From the NCBI RefSeq assembly GCF_030867095.1, contig NC_081831.1, positions 19,754,001 to 19,818,000 of the forward strand: a DNA stretch of 64,000 bases, written 5' to 3'. Both the position numbers and the translations under genes were made by a program. Positions within the stretch are counted from its first letter, which is position 1. Every line of letters begins with the position of its first letter. This DNA is from Alligator mississippiensis. Its lineage: Eukaryota; Chordata; Crocodylia; Alligatoridae. A model generated the notes under the pieces. It was not told the DNA's origin, ran no database searches, and saw only the letters and a program-made list of their open reading frames with translations. Positions 47,201 to 59,200 of this stretch are shown piece after piece.

Positions 47201-50200
47201 TGTAATGTGCCTGATCTCTTTGACTGACTAGATCATATGTTTCTACACTGGGATAAGAACAGGATGACTTTTTTGGAATGAGTTCTGAGCGTTATTCTTT
47301 GTTGTAATTATGAGCGTCTGGGAACTGCTGCTCATGTTTTTCTGGACATGTCTGCACTGTACTGTCAGCACATCCCAGCCATGCTGTTCCCTAGCACGCT
47401 CCACATTTCAAACCCTGAAATCCCAGTGAAGACAATCTACAGTGTCCCTTTTTTAAGTTACTCTGTTAGCTTCAAAGGCACAGGTCTGTACTTATTGATG
47501 AATTATGTGAATGTCAATATAAGGCCACATGATGGATGTCACGGCGGGGTCCTCGCGGAGGGCTGTGATCTCCTTGAGGCCCTCTCACCGCGCTACTCCG
47601 GCCCGAGGGCACCCTCCATTCTCGCCCGCCACGTCTTGATGGAATATATGTAATAGGGAGGCTGCCTTGTGTTTCCTCGGGCCTGTCAGCTCCTGGACCC
47701 CTCGTGGGTCTCCCCGTATAATGGACGCTACCCAAGCGCCCTAGCCTTAGCCTTAGCCTAGCCCGCTTCCCGGGCCTCCTCTCTCATGTGGCCCACTCTG
47801 GGCTCCCTCTCTCGTGCCCAGCCTCTTGCTGGGACTCCCGTCTAGCCCACTCTGGGCCTCCCCTGCCGGTGTGGTTCCGCTCCGGGACTCTCCAGCAGGC
47901 CTCTGGTCCTATGGGCCAACCGCACGGACACCCTCCCTGACTCTGGCTCCCTGCGCTGCTACTCCCTGTCTTCTCAGGGGCAACCGCAGCGCCCTGCCTT
48001 GGTCTGAGGGGGATTGCCGCACTAGCCTGCGGCCGAGCTCGCTATGCCCGTGCGCCCACACTGGGCTACTCAACAAAGCACAATGGCGTTCCCCCTTTCT
48101 GGGGCTCGCCGCGCCCACACTGGGCTACTCAATAACGTACAAGGGCGTTCCCCCTCTCTGGGGGGCTCGCCGCGCCCACACTGGGCTACTCAACAAAACA
48201 CAATGGCGCTCCCCCTCTCTGGGGCTCGCCGCGCCCACACTGGGCTACTCAATAACGTACAAGGGCGTTCCCCCTCTCTGGGGGCTCGCCGTGCCCACAC
48301 TGGGCTACTCAGTATGGCCCCGCTCTCTAGGGCTGCTCAGTATGGCCCTGCTCTCTAGGGCTGCTCAGTATGGTGCTCCCCCCTTCTCTGGGGCTCGCCG
48401 TGCCCACACTGGGCTACTCAGTAATACCGCCCCTTTCCTGGGGCCGGGGGCTGTGTTCCCCCCACATGCAATCCGGGGTCTCGGTCCCCGTCCGCAACCT
48501 ACGGGTTGCGCCCGCGACCCACTGGCCGTGCTTCTCGCCGCCAGCTGCTCGCGCAATGGCGTGCGAGCTGCGCCTTCGGGGTCTATGTTCCCCCCCACAC
48601 GCAATCCGGGGTCTAGGTCCCCATCTGCAACCTACGAGTTGCACCCGCGACCCACTGGCCGCGCTCCTCGCCGCCAGCTGCTCGCGCAGTGGCGTGCGAG
48701 TAAATTGAGGCCTCCTCCCACCCCTACAGCCTCGCCCAAGCCTCCGGGTGTAATAATACAAACACAAAGCAAAACCACAAGCCCCTAGGCTGTAACACAA
48801 ATGCAAGCCGCATGGCCATAACTCCTCATCATAGCTCAAGCCTCCAGGGCTATCATGAGCTGTACTTGAGACTTAGGCTCCTTCCCATATCTCGGCCGAG
48901 GGAGCTCCTGCCTCTCCGACTGCTGGCAGAGAACTGCCGCAGCTGTGCTCACTTGGTTCTGCCAGGGCTCTCTCCCTGGCAGTTTCTCCTCTCTTAGGAG
49001 CAGGCACTAAGGTGCCCTGCGACAATGGAATTTCTGGGAGGGTTGCTTTCAAATTTCTTTCTTTAAAAAGTGAAGGAATTGCCTACAACATGACTATGTT
49101 AGAAGAATCATTGAATCATAGAAAATTAGGGTTGCAAGGGGCCTCAGGAGGTCTTCTAGTCCAACCCCTCCTCAAAGCAGGACCATCCCCAACTAGATCA
49201 CATCGAACAGCACTGGAGCGTATTGCTGTGTGCTAACTGTATGTGTAGACGTGCCCAGTGGGTGTCTGTAGGAGAAAAGGAAACAACAGAAACCTTCCAT
49301 GGGGGAGAGGAAGGGGGTGTTTAGGGGGGAACTCCAAGACTCTAAATTAGCACATTCTATCGAGTTACCCCCAAACAGGTGACTGACAGGGGAAAGATAC
49401 AGACAATTGTTATCTACAGTTTCAGACATGTACCTGATACCTACTTGGGGTGTCTGAAAGCCATTAGGCAACTTTTATGTTTTCCCACCATGCTCCATCC
49501 CAGGGCATATCCATCAGCACTTCCTGTTACGAGATGCCACTGATCAAAAGACAGGCATTTAATTGAGCCTTGGTGCCCCTCTAAAGTCTGGAATATGAAA
49601 GAGCCAAATGTTAGTTGGTGTAATATGGTATCAGAATTCAAGGATTACAATATGCTCATTGATAGTCATTTTGATTCAGTAGTCATTATAAGAAAAACAT
49701 AACAAGATCATGATTGGTAGCCAAAAAATAATCCATCTCTTAGCCTGAATTATTGTGTGTAATATTTGCATGTTGTTGACGCTGAGAATTGAACTCAGAC
49801 CTTTGCCTGTTAAGCAAATAGTTCATTCAGGAAAAATGAAAAGAAATTGCCCCTTGCAGAAGCAATGTGTAAATTTATAGTTGAAATTCTTCTATATGTA
49901 CAGTTCTGGCTGACTTTTTCTGCCAAAGAAAACTGATTTTGCCTCTCAAAGAACTGGAGTAATGCTCATTTTGCACACGTACTGATATAACTGAAATCAG
50001 ACTTTGGCTTTAATCTTTAACTTTCATATTTTATTGTAAGTTCTACCTCAGATCTGAAAGCTTCTTGCCACATAATCCTTTTTTTAATGAATATTCATGC
50101 AAACAAAAATACTAATATCTGTAAAGTTCAAATAATCAAGAAGATATGAACAGGCCACATAAAGGCACAATTTTTAATTAAGTGAATCATTTGCAAATAG

Positions 50201-53200
50201 GTTCTTTAATTGTTCAATCATTATAGTTCTTAGTGTAACACACGGTTAGAATTCTGGATATGAGCATAGTCCCAATCACTCTTATTAGTTATCACAATGC
50301 TGCCTGCTCAGGTTGTATAGTGAATTCCAATTTGATCAAGGATTAAAATATATTCAAGGATTACAAAACCTAGTTGCTCCCAGGTAGTTTACTTACTGCC
50401 TTCTTTAAACAAAAAAATGGCCTTGGCATAAACAGGAAGCCATGAATAAATCACAAGGGGTGGTTTTAAAAAACCTTATCAGAGCACTAGCTGCTAAAGA
50501 AACTTACTTTGACCAATGTGCATGTATCGACATGCCATACTTTCACCAACCCTCTCTCACAACCACTAACTATGTGGGTGCTGTTGATTTTGGCCGTCCA
50601 AATCGCATCTTTGTGTTTCAGAGTCTTGATGCATCGCCCTGTGTCTAAATCCCACACTGTTAGGAATGGAAAGGAAAATCTTAAGTAAGTAATACTCTTA
50701 TCAGAATGCTAAATTCCATATTGTATGCATCTGCATCACTTTGTAAAATGTGAATAAATGTTACTACTTAAAGCACATTTGCGCCTGGAGGACCCATCTG
50801 AGCTTGGAAACCTTTGGTGCCAGGTGCATTGTGAAGACAATCCCTGCCCAGAAGAGCTTCCAATTTAAACAGAAAGATCCAGATATGCCCCCCCCACCAC
50901 CTCCCACCTCTCACTATACGCCCCCCAAACACACACACACTTTTTTCAGTCTTTCCAGTTAGGAGAGGCAGTCTCTGCTGGGACATAGCAGGTATAACTT
51001 AATGACAGGAAGAGTACTTTCTACAGACATTGGGCTTGCCACCCAGAAAGTCCAGTAAGCTGGGAGGAAAGAAAAGGTCAGGGGAAACAGCAAGGGAGTG
51101 GTTCTACGCTGATGGGTACCCATGCCCCATTCCCAAGTGAGGCCCAACAACAAAAAGAAAGCATCACAAGGATGTTTCTTCCCTCAACACACACACACAC
51201 TTCCTGGGTGGTGTTGCCTCTCCCTCCTGGCCTCTGAGCGGCTCCTTTTCAAATCATTTTGTTTCTCACAGAACTGTGGGAAACTTGACAACATTGACAG
51301 CACAGTGAACAATTGGTTAGCAAAGATGAATGTCTTTTATTTAGGCAAGTTAGCAGCAGAGGGCTGGAGGAAATGGCAGATGGGTTGTGGGGGAAGCAAC
51401 TCAGACAGCGGTTCCTCACTAACAGTGCAGGAAAACCCCCACCTCCATGTTTTCCACCTCCTTCTCCTCTATGTATATCACTGCTTGTAGCAGTAGAGAA
51501 ACAGTGCTAAGAGACAGTGTGGGGGAGAAGTGATGTTAGAAGGAAGCAAGTCCAAGCTGGTAGGTCTCTGGGGAGTATCATCTGATCTAGCCACCAGACA
51601 GCTGCCTATCACAATCCCAAATCCCTGGTGCCCATCAGTGTTGAGGGATTGGGAGGGATGCAGATGAAATACTGAATCCCAGTCTGGTTCCATAGACGTA
51701 ATCGAGTCCCAGGCCAATTTCCATAAGCTGCCCTGGGCTGACAAGAAGTTGGGAAAGGAGAGAAAGTGGCCAGGAAAATATTCAATTTCCTCGTTCCCCT
51801 TCTTGGGGAACCACAGTCCTCTTGCAGGGCTTGCTTCACCCCTCCTCCGGAGATGTGGTTTTCACTCATCAGGGATGGCACGATTTGAAGGGAATGTCCA
51901 GTTCGAGCACGAGCTGAGTTGGAAACGTTGTGTTGTCCCCTAAGTAACATAGCATGGGGGTGCAGGAAGGCAAGGTCATGGCATTCTCTGGCTCTACAGG
52001 ATGAGTTGTAAAGCATACATTCAGCTAGTAGGTCACAGCATCTGTAGAGCAGTGTCTCTCCCCAGGGCAGAAGGATGACTGCTTCCTAGGCAAGTGCCAC
52101 ATTGATGGTTACTTTGATTGCTTGTAAATCAGGCAGAATGAAGAGCTGGTAATGTGTTCTTAATCAGCTTGTGAACTTGGACCTCATGTTTTCTCCATGG
52201 ACCCATCATAGCTTGCTAGTCCCTTCTATGATTTCAAATCATCTGGGAGGACACATCAGGCAGGCACATTAGGGAGAATTCTGTAGCCGTGCAATACCAA
52301 AGCACAAGTTCTAGGGATTCCCGGCTGTGTAGCGAGATGCCTGCTCCCACACCACCCAACCCTCCATACGCCCTAGCAAGACATACTGGGCCAGAATTGA
52401 TACATGCCAGTCAATACATTTCCAGGGGGAAAATCATTTCCCCCCTCCACCCCAGCAAGTTTCAAAGTGTGCTGCTCAGGAACCCAAGGACCCCGCTGTG
52501 ACAGACCCAAGGAATAATACGGGAGAAGAGTTAACAGGGAAAGAACCTGGGACCCAGTCCAGACAGGGAGCTGAGGGAATCATGAATTTAGCACCCAGAG
52601 TGCCTGCTTGTGCAATGAAATGGCCCATGGAGTAGGTGTGCAACACTTGCAGGGCTGTTCTTCATCTTATCAGAAGACTTTGATACACACCAAAGAATAT
52701 TTGTTGCTTTGCTTTATCTTCAGCCATGACTTTTGCAACTGGTGGGTTGGTGGGCTTCAGAACTGGTGGCTTCCCAAATGGAGAAACTGTGGCACAGCAA
52801 ATAACCCAGTATGGAAGACAGAGGAAATATCAAGCAGGAGATGCTGGCAGCCCTCTTGTCTTCCTTTGCAGCTGCAAAAGCATGGAGAGCTCCGAGAGAG
52901 GGCTGCTGTGCTAACCTTGTGAAGAGAAGAATTAAACAGGACAAGAACGTGGCTGCGGATCCAGCCCGACACAGTCACGAGGGCTTAATTGAGAGATGCT
53001 GATGACCCAGCCACCAAAGGGTTAATCAGACCCAACCTCCAACGAATTGATTGGGTGCAGGCAGCCACCTCACCACCAAGAGTTTAATTGATCTGAGTTA
53101 GGCCAGTCTGGCCACCAAAAGCCATGTACAGCCAACCCAGCCCAGCCACCCAGGATGAATTGGGCTGTGTTGCGACCCCCAGCTACTGGATTTGACAAGA

Positions 53201-56200
53201 GCAGTTGAAGACCCCCCACCAAGGTTGGTAGTTTAGGCAGCAGTTCAACTAAACCTGAAACCTCCCCAGGACACAACTTTGCTGAAGAGTTTCATACAAC
53301 CATACCCCGCCTTCCTTTCAGACAGTGGCAGGCAAAGTCCTTATCCCCAGCTGGGCTTCAGTGCCAAGTTCTGACCTTCAGAGTCGGGAGTTGGGGCATA
53401 TAGCACCTCTCCACATCTTTGAGGTTCTGACCAAGTCAATGAACAAGGGAGCATTAGGGTCTGTTGTCTCCAGTGCGTTCAACCCACTGGATGAACATTA
53501 GGGGCATACTGCCACAGCACGCCATGCCAAAGGATCCTTACCTCCCTAGGATACCTTGTAAGCATGTCCTGATGGCCATGGGTGCTATGATTTTCTGAGG
53601 TGCCTCAGCCCATCAATCCAACCACCCCCAGATGCATGGCCATCCAAAGTTTCCTGCTATCCCTTCCACCCCACCCAAATCATTGAGCACTTTAATAGAA
53701 TTTAGGTAGGGAAATGGAGAGTCCATTGTCTATTTGCACTATTTGACAAAAGTTTGGGGTAATGTTTACAAAGAATAAAATCATGTCCCAAGACTTCCTG
53801 GATCCCTTGCCTGATACCACCCCAGCCCCTGTTCGTTACAAACATCAGGCAAGTTCATAGAGAAACACAGAGTCTGCTAACTGTATGCATTGTTTAATAA
53901 ATATTTTTCATTATATTTACAAAAAAAAACTTTGTCCTGAGACTTCTTTCCTTCCTACTTGCCCATGACTCCCTCCTGCCCCACATCTCAGAGTCCCAAG
54001 AAGTCATCTGCCAGGGCTTCCCTCACAAGAGCACCCTGTTGGTTGTGCCTGGGCACTCAGGCACCAGTGCACTGTAGTGGCCTTTGAGGCACCTTGCCTC
54101 TTCTGTCCAGACATTGTGGTAGGGTTCCTCTTTGGCCTTGCAGTTAATATAAAGGACACAGATAAAGATGACAAAGTCAGGTAGATAGTGCTTGGGAATA
54201 TCCATGCATACCCCCAGTGCCTTCCAGTGTGCCTTGAAGCATCCAAAGGTGCACTCCACAGTCATGTAGCAGCCACTGAGGCAGGAACTGAAGAGTTTCT
54301 TCCTTGCATCCAGCCATCCTGCATATGACTTCATACAGGGGAGGATCAGGTATGCCAAATTACCAATTACTATAGAGAGGATGGTCATTCCCCCACCTGA
54401 ATACTGGCAACTCTGTGGGCAAACTCTCCCACTCCATCAGGGCAAGGAGACCAGAACTGCAGAACACCCTAGCATTGTGGACCTTGCCCAATCAGCTAGC
54501 ACTGATATATGGGAACTGTCACAGGTGACTGATTATGTGCTGCAGCCAGTGGAGAACCCCTTGCAGTTGATGTACTCAGAGCTGTAGTGGAGAGAGGGGG
54601 GCACAGGACGGTGATGTGGGTCTCATCAATGGCCTCAATGCAGTTGGGATCCTCCCTTTGGTTAAATCTGGTGACAAACTCCTGTGGGTTGGTGAAGTAG
54701 ATGATCTGTGATGCCTGGCCCTCATGGATTTCCCAGTGTACCTCCCACACAGCCAGTCCTACCGTGGACTTGTCCATGTTGAACTAGTTGGCAACAGACT
54801 GGAGGTCTGTTGAGTGTTATGAACTCCCAGGTGGTGATGCTCACATACTTCTCCACAGAGAACAGTACACTTACGCTGATGTTTTGCTGCTCGATGGTGG
54901 GGGCCAGCTTGGCACAGATCTCCATGAAGGTGGCCTGGCACATTTGAAAGCTCTGGCACCACTGTTCATCATCCTAGTCCCCAGGATGGTTCTTTCCTAT
55001 CAGTTAGTGTTTGCGTCTCATGCCCAGAAGTGCCAGTACACATTTTGGAAGTGGTCCTACAGTGGCCCAGCCTCCATGGTGTGCTGTATGGAATTGTCCT
55101 TGTTGGACATGTATGTGATGGCAGACAGAACCAAGGAACAGAGCTCAAGGACTTGCCTTTCCAGGGCTTTGGTCATGTCAGTATGAACTGGCATGCTGAT
55201 GAACACCATCTCCCACATGAGCTGAAAGAGCAGGATGAGCAAGCAGTGAAGGGCTTTGACTCTCCATCTGGAGCAGTGCAGTAGGAACATGATGTCATGG
55301 TGCTCATCAAACGAGGGCCATGGAATGAGCAAGTAGGAAGGCTTCATTCCAGGCTTAGAGCATAATTGATCAGCTTTCTGGAAAGGAAGCTGACCAGGTT
55401 CATGGATGCTCCGTACTCTCAGCATAAAGCGGGGAAGGGAATGATCCTTGGACAGGCAGCCAGCCAGTTGGGTTTCCTCTCTGCTCATCAGTTCTCAAGA
55501 ACATATGGAGAATGGGCCTCTGCAAGGGGTGTCTGAACATTGACCTCAGCTGTGTAGCATCACCAGCACATGCACCTACTCTGCTTTTTAGTATTCCAAA
55601 TGGTTGGTTGCTGTAACATCTGTCAGTCCATTTACACTACATTTTCATAATGTTACAAATGTGCATCTGGTCCATGACCAGAAAAAGAAAGTATTGTTGT
55701 CATCATTTTACAGATAAGCATCTGAGAAACTTTGTGTTAGAGCTGAGAACTGATCCCAGCCTGCCTGTCTCAGTCCAGAGGCATAATCATAAAACCATTC
55801 AAAGTTCATGAAATCAGTGCTAATGAAAGTTCATGCAGTGAGGGGATCACAGATCCTTTCATGTATCCATTGCTTACAGAGAAATGTAAGCTGTGTTGTG
55901 AGAATCTAACATCTACATGATGGCTTACATGCTCATGTTTAGGTTTGTACATTGTGCAGGGCATAAATACACGTTGGGCTACATTCATCCCAGGGTAAGC
56001 AAATCTAGCAGAAGGGGTCCCATGGGAGTTATTTTAGGTGCTGTTCACTCACCTTTGATTGTACAGTCTTTTGATCCAGACACAAACTTATTTTTATACA
56101 AATCCAGGCAGGTGATAGTCCCTGTATGACCATTAAAGATTCTTACACAAACCCCAGTGTATATATTCCAGCATCTGCAGAGTAAGGACCAAGAGGGAGA

Positions 56201-59200
56201 GAATCCTGTGGTTAATTAGGCACTACTGACTAATTTGTTCTCACACAGGCTGGTACAAATCAGGGGTAACTTCAAATCCACTGGATTAACAGTGGGGTAA
56301 AGCCAGTGTAAGAGACACTAGAATAAGACCCAACTATTGAGATAGCTGATCATATATCTTGCTCTGCAGGCACCAATGCAGCCTTAGAAACATGCATCAA
56401 GATTCACTTTCTACCTGCCTGGTAGTCCTATTTCCTACTCCCAGCTGCCAAGATAGCACAGGTACCACCCCTTAGTGACAAAAAGGTGGGATGTGGGGGT
56501 AGGGGAGGGGATATAGTCTTCACTAGTGTAATCTCTTCTCCTTTCCTGCCTCGTCAACTCAGACCTGTGAAAACCTTCCAACTTGGCATTTTACTTGTTA
56601 TAGGTAATTAGAATTGCAGTATTTACTGATAGGGAGGACAAAATAAATCACTCTCAACTTTAATGTGTGGTACTTGCAATTAAGCACCTATATATACCTT
56701 CTCAAGGCCTAGCTGCCTCTCCCTTTTCTTCCTAGTATATGGGAAAGTGGCCAGATACCATGGTGATTCATTGGTATAAGGATATATAGAAACAAAAGGG
56801 AAATCCTGGTTCTACCACAGTGCATGAAATGGCAGTTTTAACATGGACTTCAATAAGACTAAATCTCACTCCAGATACTTGTCAAAAATGCATTTCATTG
56901 CTTGCATTGCAGAATATCTTGGCAACAGGTTTTACTGGAGGATATTTTCTTACTGTACTATCCAGTATTGGATGAAGCAGGTAATCACAAAAAGAAATGT
57001 CCTATACAAACTGGGAATACACTTGGATATTTATGATGTATTTTCTCTCTCTCATTACTATAATCAGTAAAAACAGAAAAAAAAAACAGATGGGGAAAAG
57101 TTCTTTTAATTTGGAAGAGGGGTTTGTTAGAATTTCACTTCAATAGAAATTTTCAAACTGGCTTCCCCAATTCATCTCCCTGCACCTTAGTACCAGTACT
57201 GCTCACCTGATGCTGAGATCAAAGCTAGCACTCAAAATGAACCCTTTCTTCTCATTGAGGAACAGTGCCTTGATGCTCCCAGCATGGCCAGAGATCACGG
57301 GTGGCACTTCCTTCATTTGCACTATATCAAGGAACTTCACTTTCCGGTCTGCAGAACCAATGGCCAACAAGTTCCCACCGCTGTAGTGGATTACCCTATT
57401 TGGATCTGGCCTGGGTAAGCAAGCAGAAATTTAAAAGAGCTTTAGCCCGAGGTGTGGAGCCCACTGCTAAACAGGAAAGTGCAGTAAGCTGTTTTTGCCA
57501 AGCATTTTATTGTGGTCATTGGCACAGTACCTCTGCTCCGTGTGAAAACGGCTCAAGATACCAAAGGCCAGATTCTATTCCATACATTAGACGTAGATCT
57601 ATAACAGAGAACCCTACCCCTGTTAACTCGGGGGCGGGGGGGGGGGTAGGAAGAACGAGTGGGGTACCCAGGGGAATAAGACTTTCAGGGCCCACAGGGG
57701 CAGAACTCTGCAGCAGCCAGCAACTGAAACCTAAACCTTGAAGCCTGGGACTGCTAAGAAGCTGAGGAGGACCACAGGCCAGGGGAATTAGGCTGAGCAG
57801 ACACCCCTAGGCCCACCTGCAAAGGCAGCAGTCAGGTGACTGGAAGGAGATGGACTTGGCTGTATATAAGCCTGGTCTCTGAGCTGGAGTTTGCAATCTG
57901 ACTACAGGCTGAGGAGCTGATGACAGAGCTGGCTGCCAAGAAATAAGAGGTACCCTGAAAACCTGGGCTGTGGGGATCAGCCAAAGAAGCGCCAGGAAGG
58001 CTGCAGCTCAAGTAAACGATTTGAAGCCTGAGGGGCCAAGTGTTAGTTTGGGGCCAGGGGGCCTCCTCCAAGTGGTGACTGACTAATATTTGCAAGGAAA
58101 AAGAGGGGCTACGGGGGTGGATAGAGGCCACAGGTATACCTCCTAAGGCATGATTAGGGCCAGGAGTCCATATCTGAGTTCCATGCAACCCCAATTATGC
58201 AAGAAAGTGGAGAAGCCCTTGGGCTGTCTTAAAAGAAGAAGCACAACTTGTAGTGCTTGGGGAATGGAAGAGCTCCAGGGACTGGACAAAGAAAGAAGGC
58301 ACCAAGGAAGAGGTTACTCAGCCCTCTGGAGGCAGCCTCTCCTGGTAAACATGTTAAGATCAAGGCATGGCAGGTGGGAGAGGGGAGATGAGAGAGGCTG
58401 GGGAGCATGGACAGGCAATTCCCACCCCCAGAGGGCATCAGGTGCTGAAGGTAGGCTCCCCCCCTCACCGCTACACACTGAAGTGGACTTTGGTAGCTAA
58501 GTGCCTTCCATCCTGTTCAAGTCTCTGAAAAAACCCCATTAATTCATTTACTTTTACAATATGCCATCATCTAACCCTTAAGACTGAGAGATGGTAGTTA
58601 ACCATGTTAGTCTGATGTCCAGTAGAAGGCAGAATAGATCTGCACCTTAAGACTGAGTCACAGAGAAGCAGGGAGGAAGAGGAGGCCCTACCCACTTTCT
58701 GCACTAAGTTTTTCAAGAACTCAAACAGGGTGGATTAGAATCACACTTAGGCACCTAAGTCCACCTACACATTTAATCACTGCAATATTGTCCTGTCCCA
58801 TAAGAATCTTCCTCTCCCAATATTGATGACCCTTTCAGTCTTACATTCTCTGTTCCTTATGTTTCCTTTGAGACTATTGACCGCATTATCCCTAAAAAGT
58901 ATTCACTTCAGAGTTTTAATAACAAAAGAGCCTTCATCCCCTGATGTGGTTTTTACACATCAGTCCTCACAAGGTATGAAAATATGCAAGGTTTCCTCAT
59001 ATTTCCCTTGTACACACGCACATTGCTGAAACAGTTCCACATGCTGAAACAGCATCACACAAGCACCCTGCAGAGTCTCACATATACATACGTGTTACTC
59101 AGACATAGCGTCATACTCATATACTGGAACAGACCAAACTGGCTCAGGGCTTTCCCCTTGTCAAGCTGCTGTGCACCCACAAAATAACAACCTCCCCCCA

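Larger units (their letters stand above)
47537..49024 (-). mobile_element. Solo LTR with internal minisatellite, copy B
   Basis: On + it starts TGTCACGGCG and ends CTGCGACA, flanked by a perfect 5-bp duplication ATGGA (47532-47536 and 49025-49029). That is the size made by retroviral-type integrases. Read on minus it aligns with copy A from head to tail. It is far more CpG-rich than copy A and than its surroundings, which fits a younger insertion. There are no internal genes, so it is a recombined solo LTR. It sits in an FBXW10 intron in the same orientation as the gene. Confidence 0.82.

Noticed and set aside
48050..48430. CRISPR array
   Set aside because: Units of about 60 bp abut each other without unique spacers, in a vertebrate LTR.
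47814..48788. 324-codon open frame with repeated peptide units
   Set aside because: The repeats come from the minisatellite inside LTR copy B, and other frames are open too. There is no gene context.
55057..55488. 143-codon minus frame as the start of the Harbinger transposase
   Set aside because: It matches none of the transposase blocks. The recognisable protein begins near 54960 in another frame, so this may be element flank or a shadow frame.
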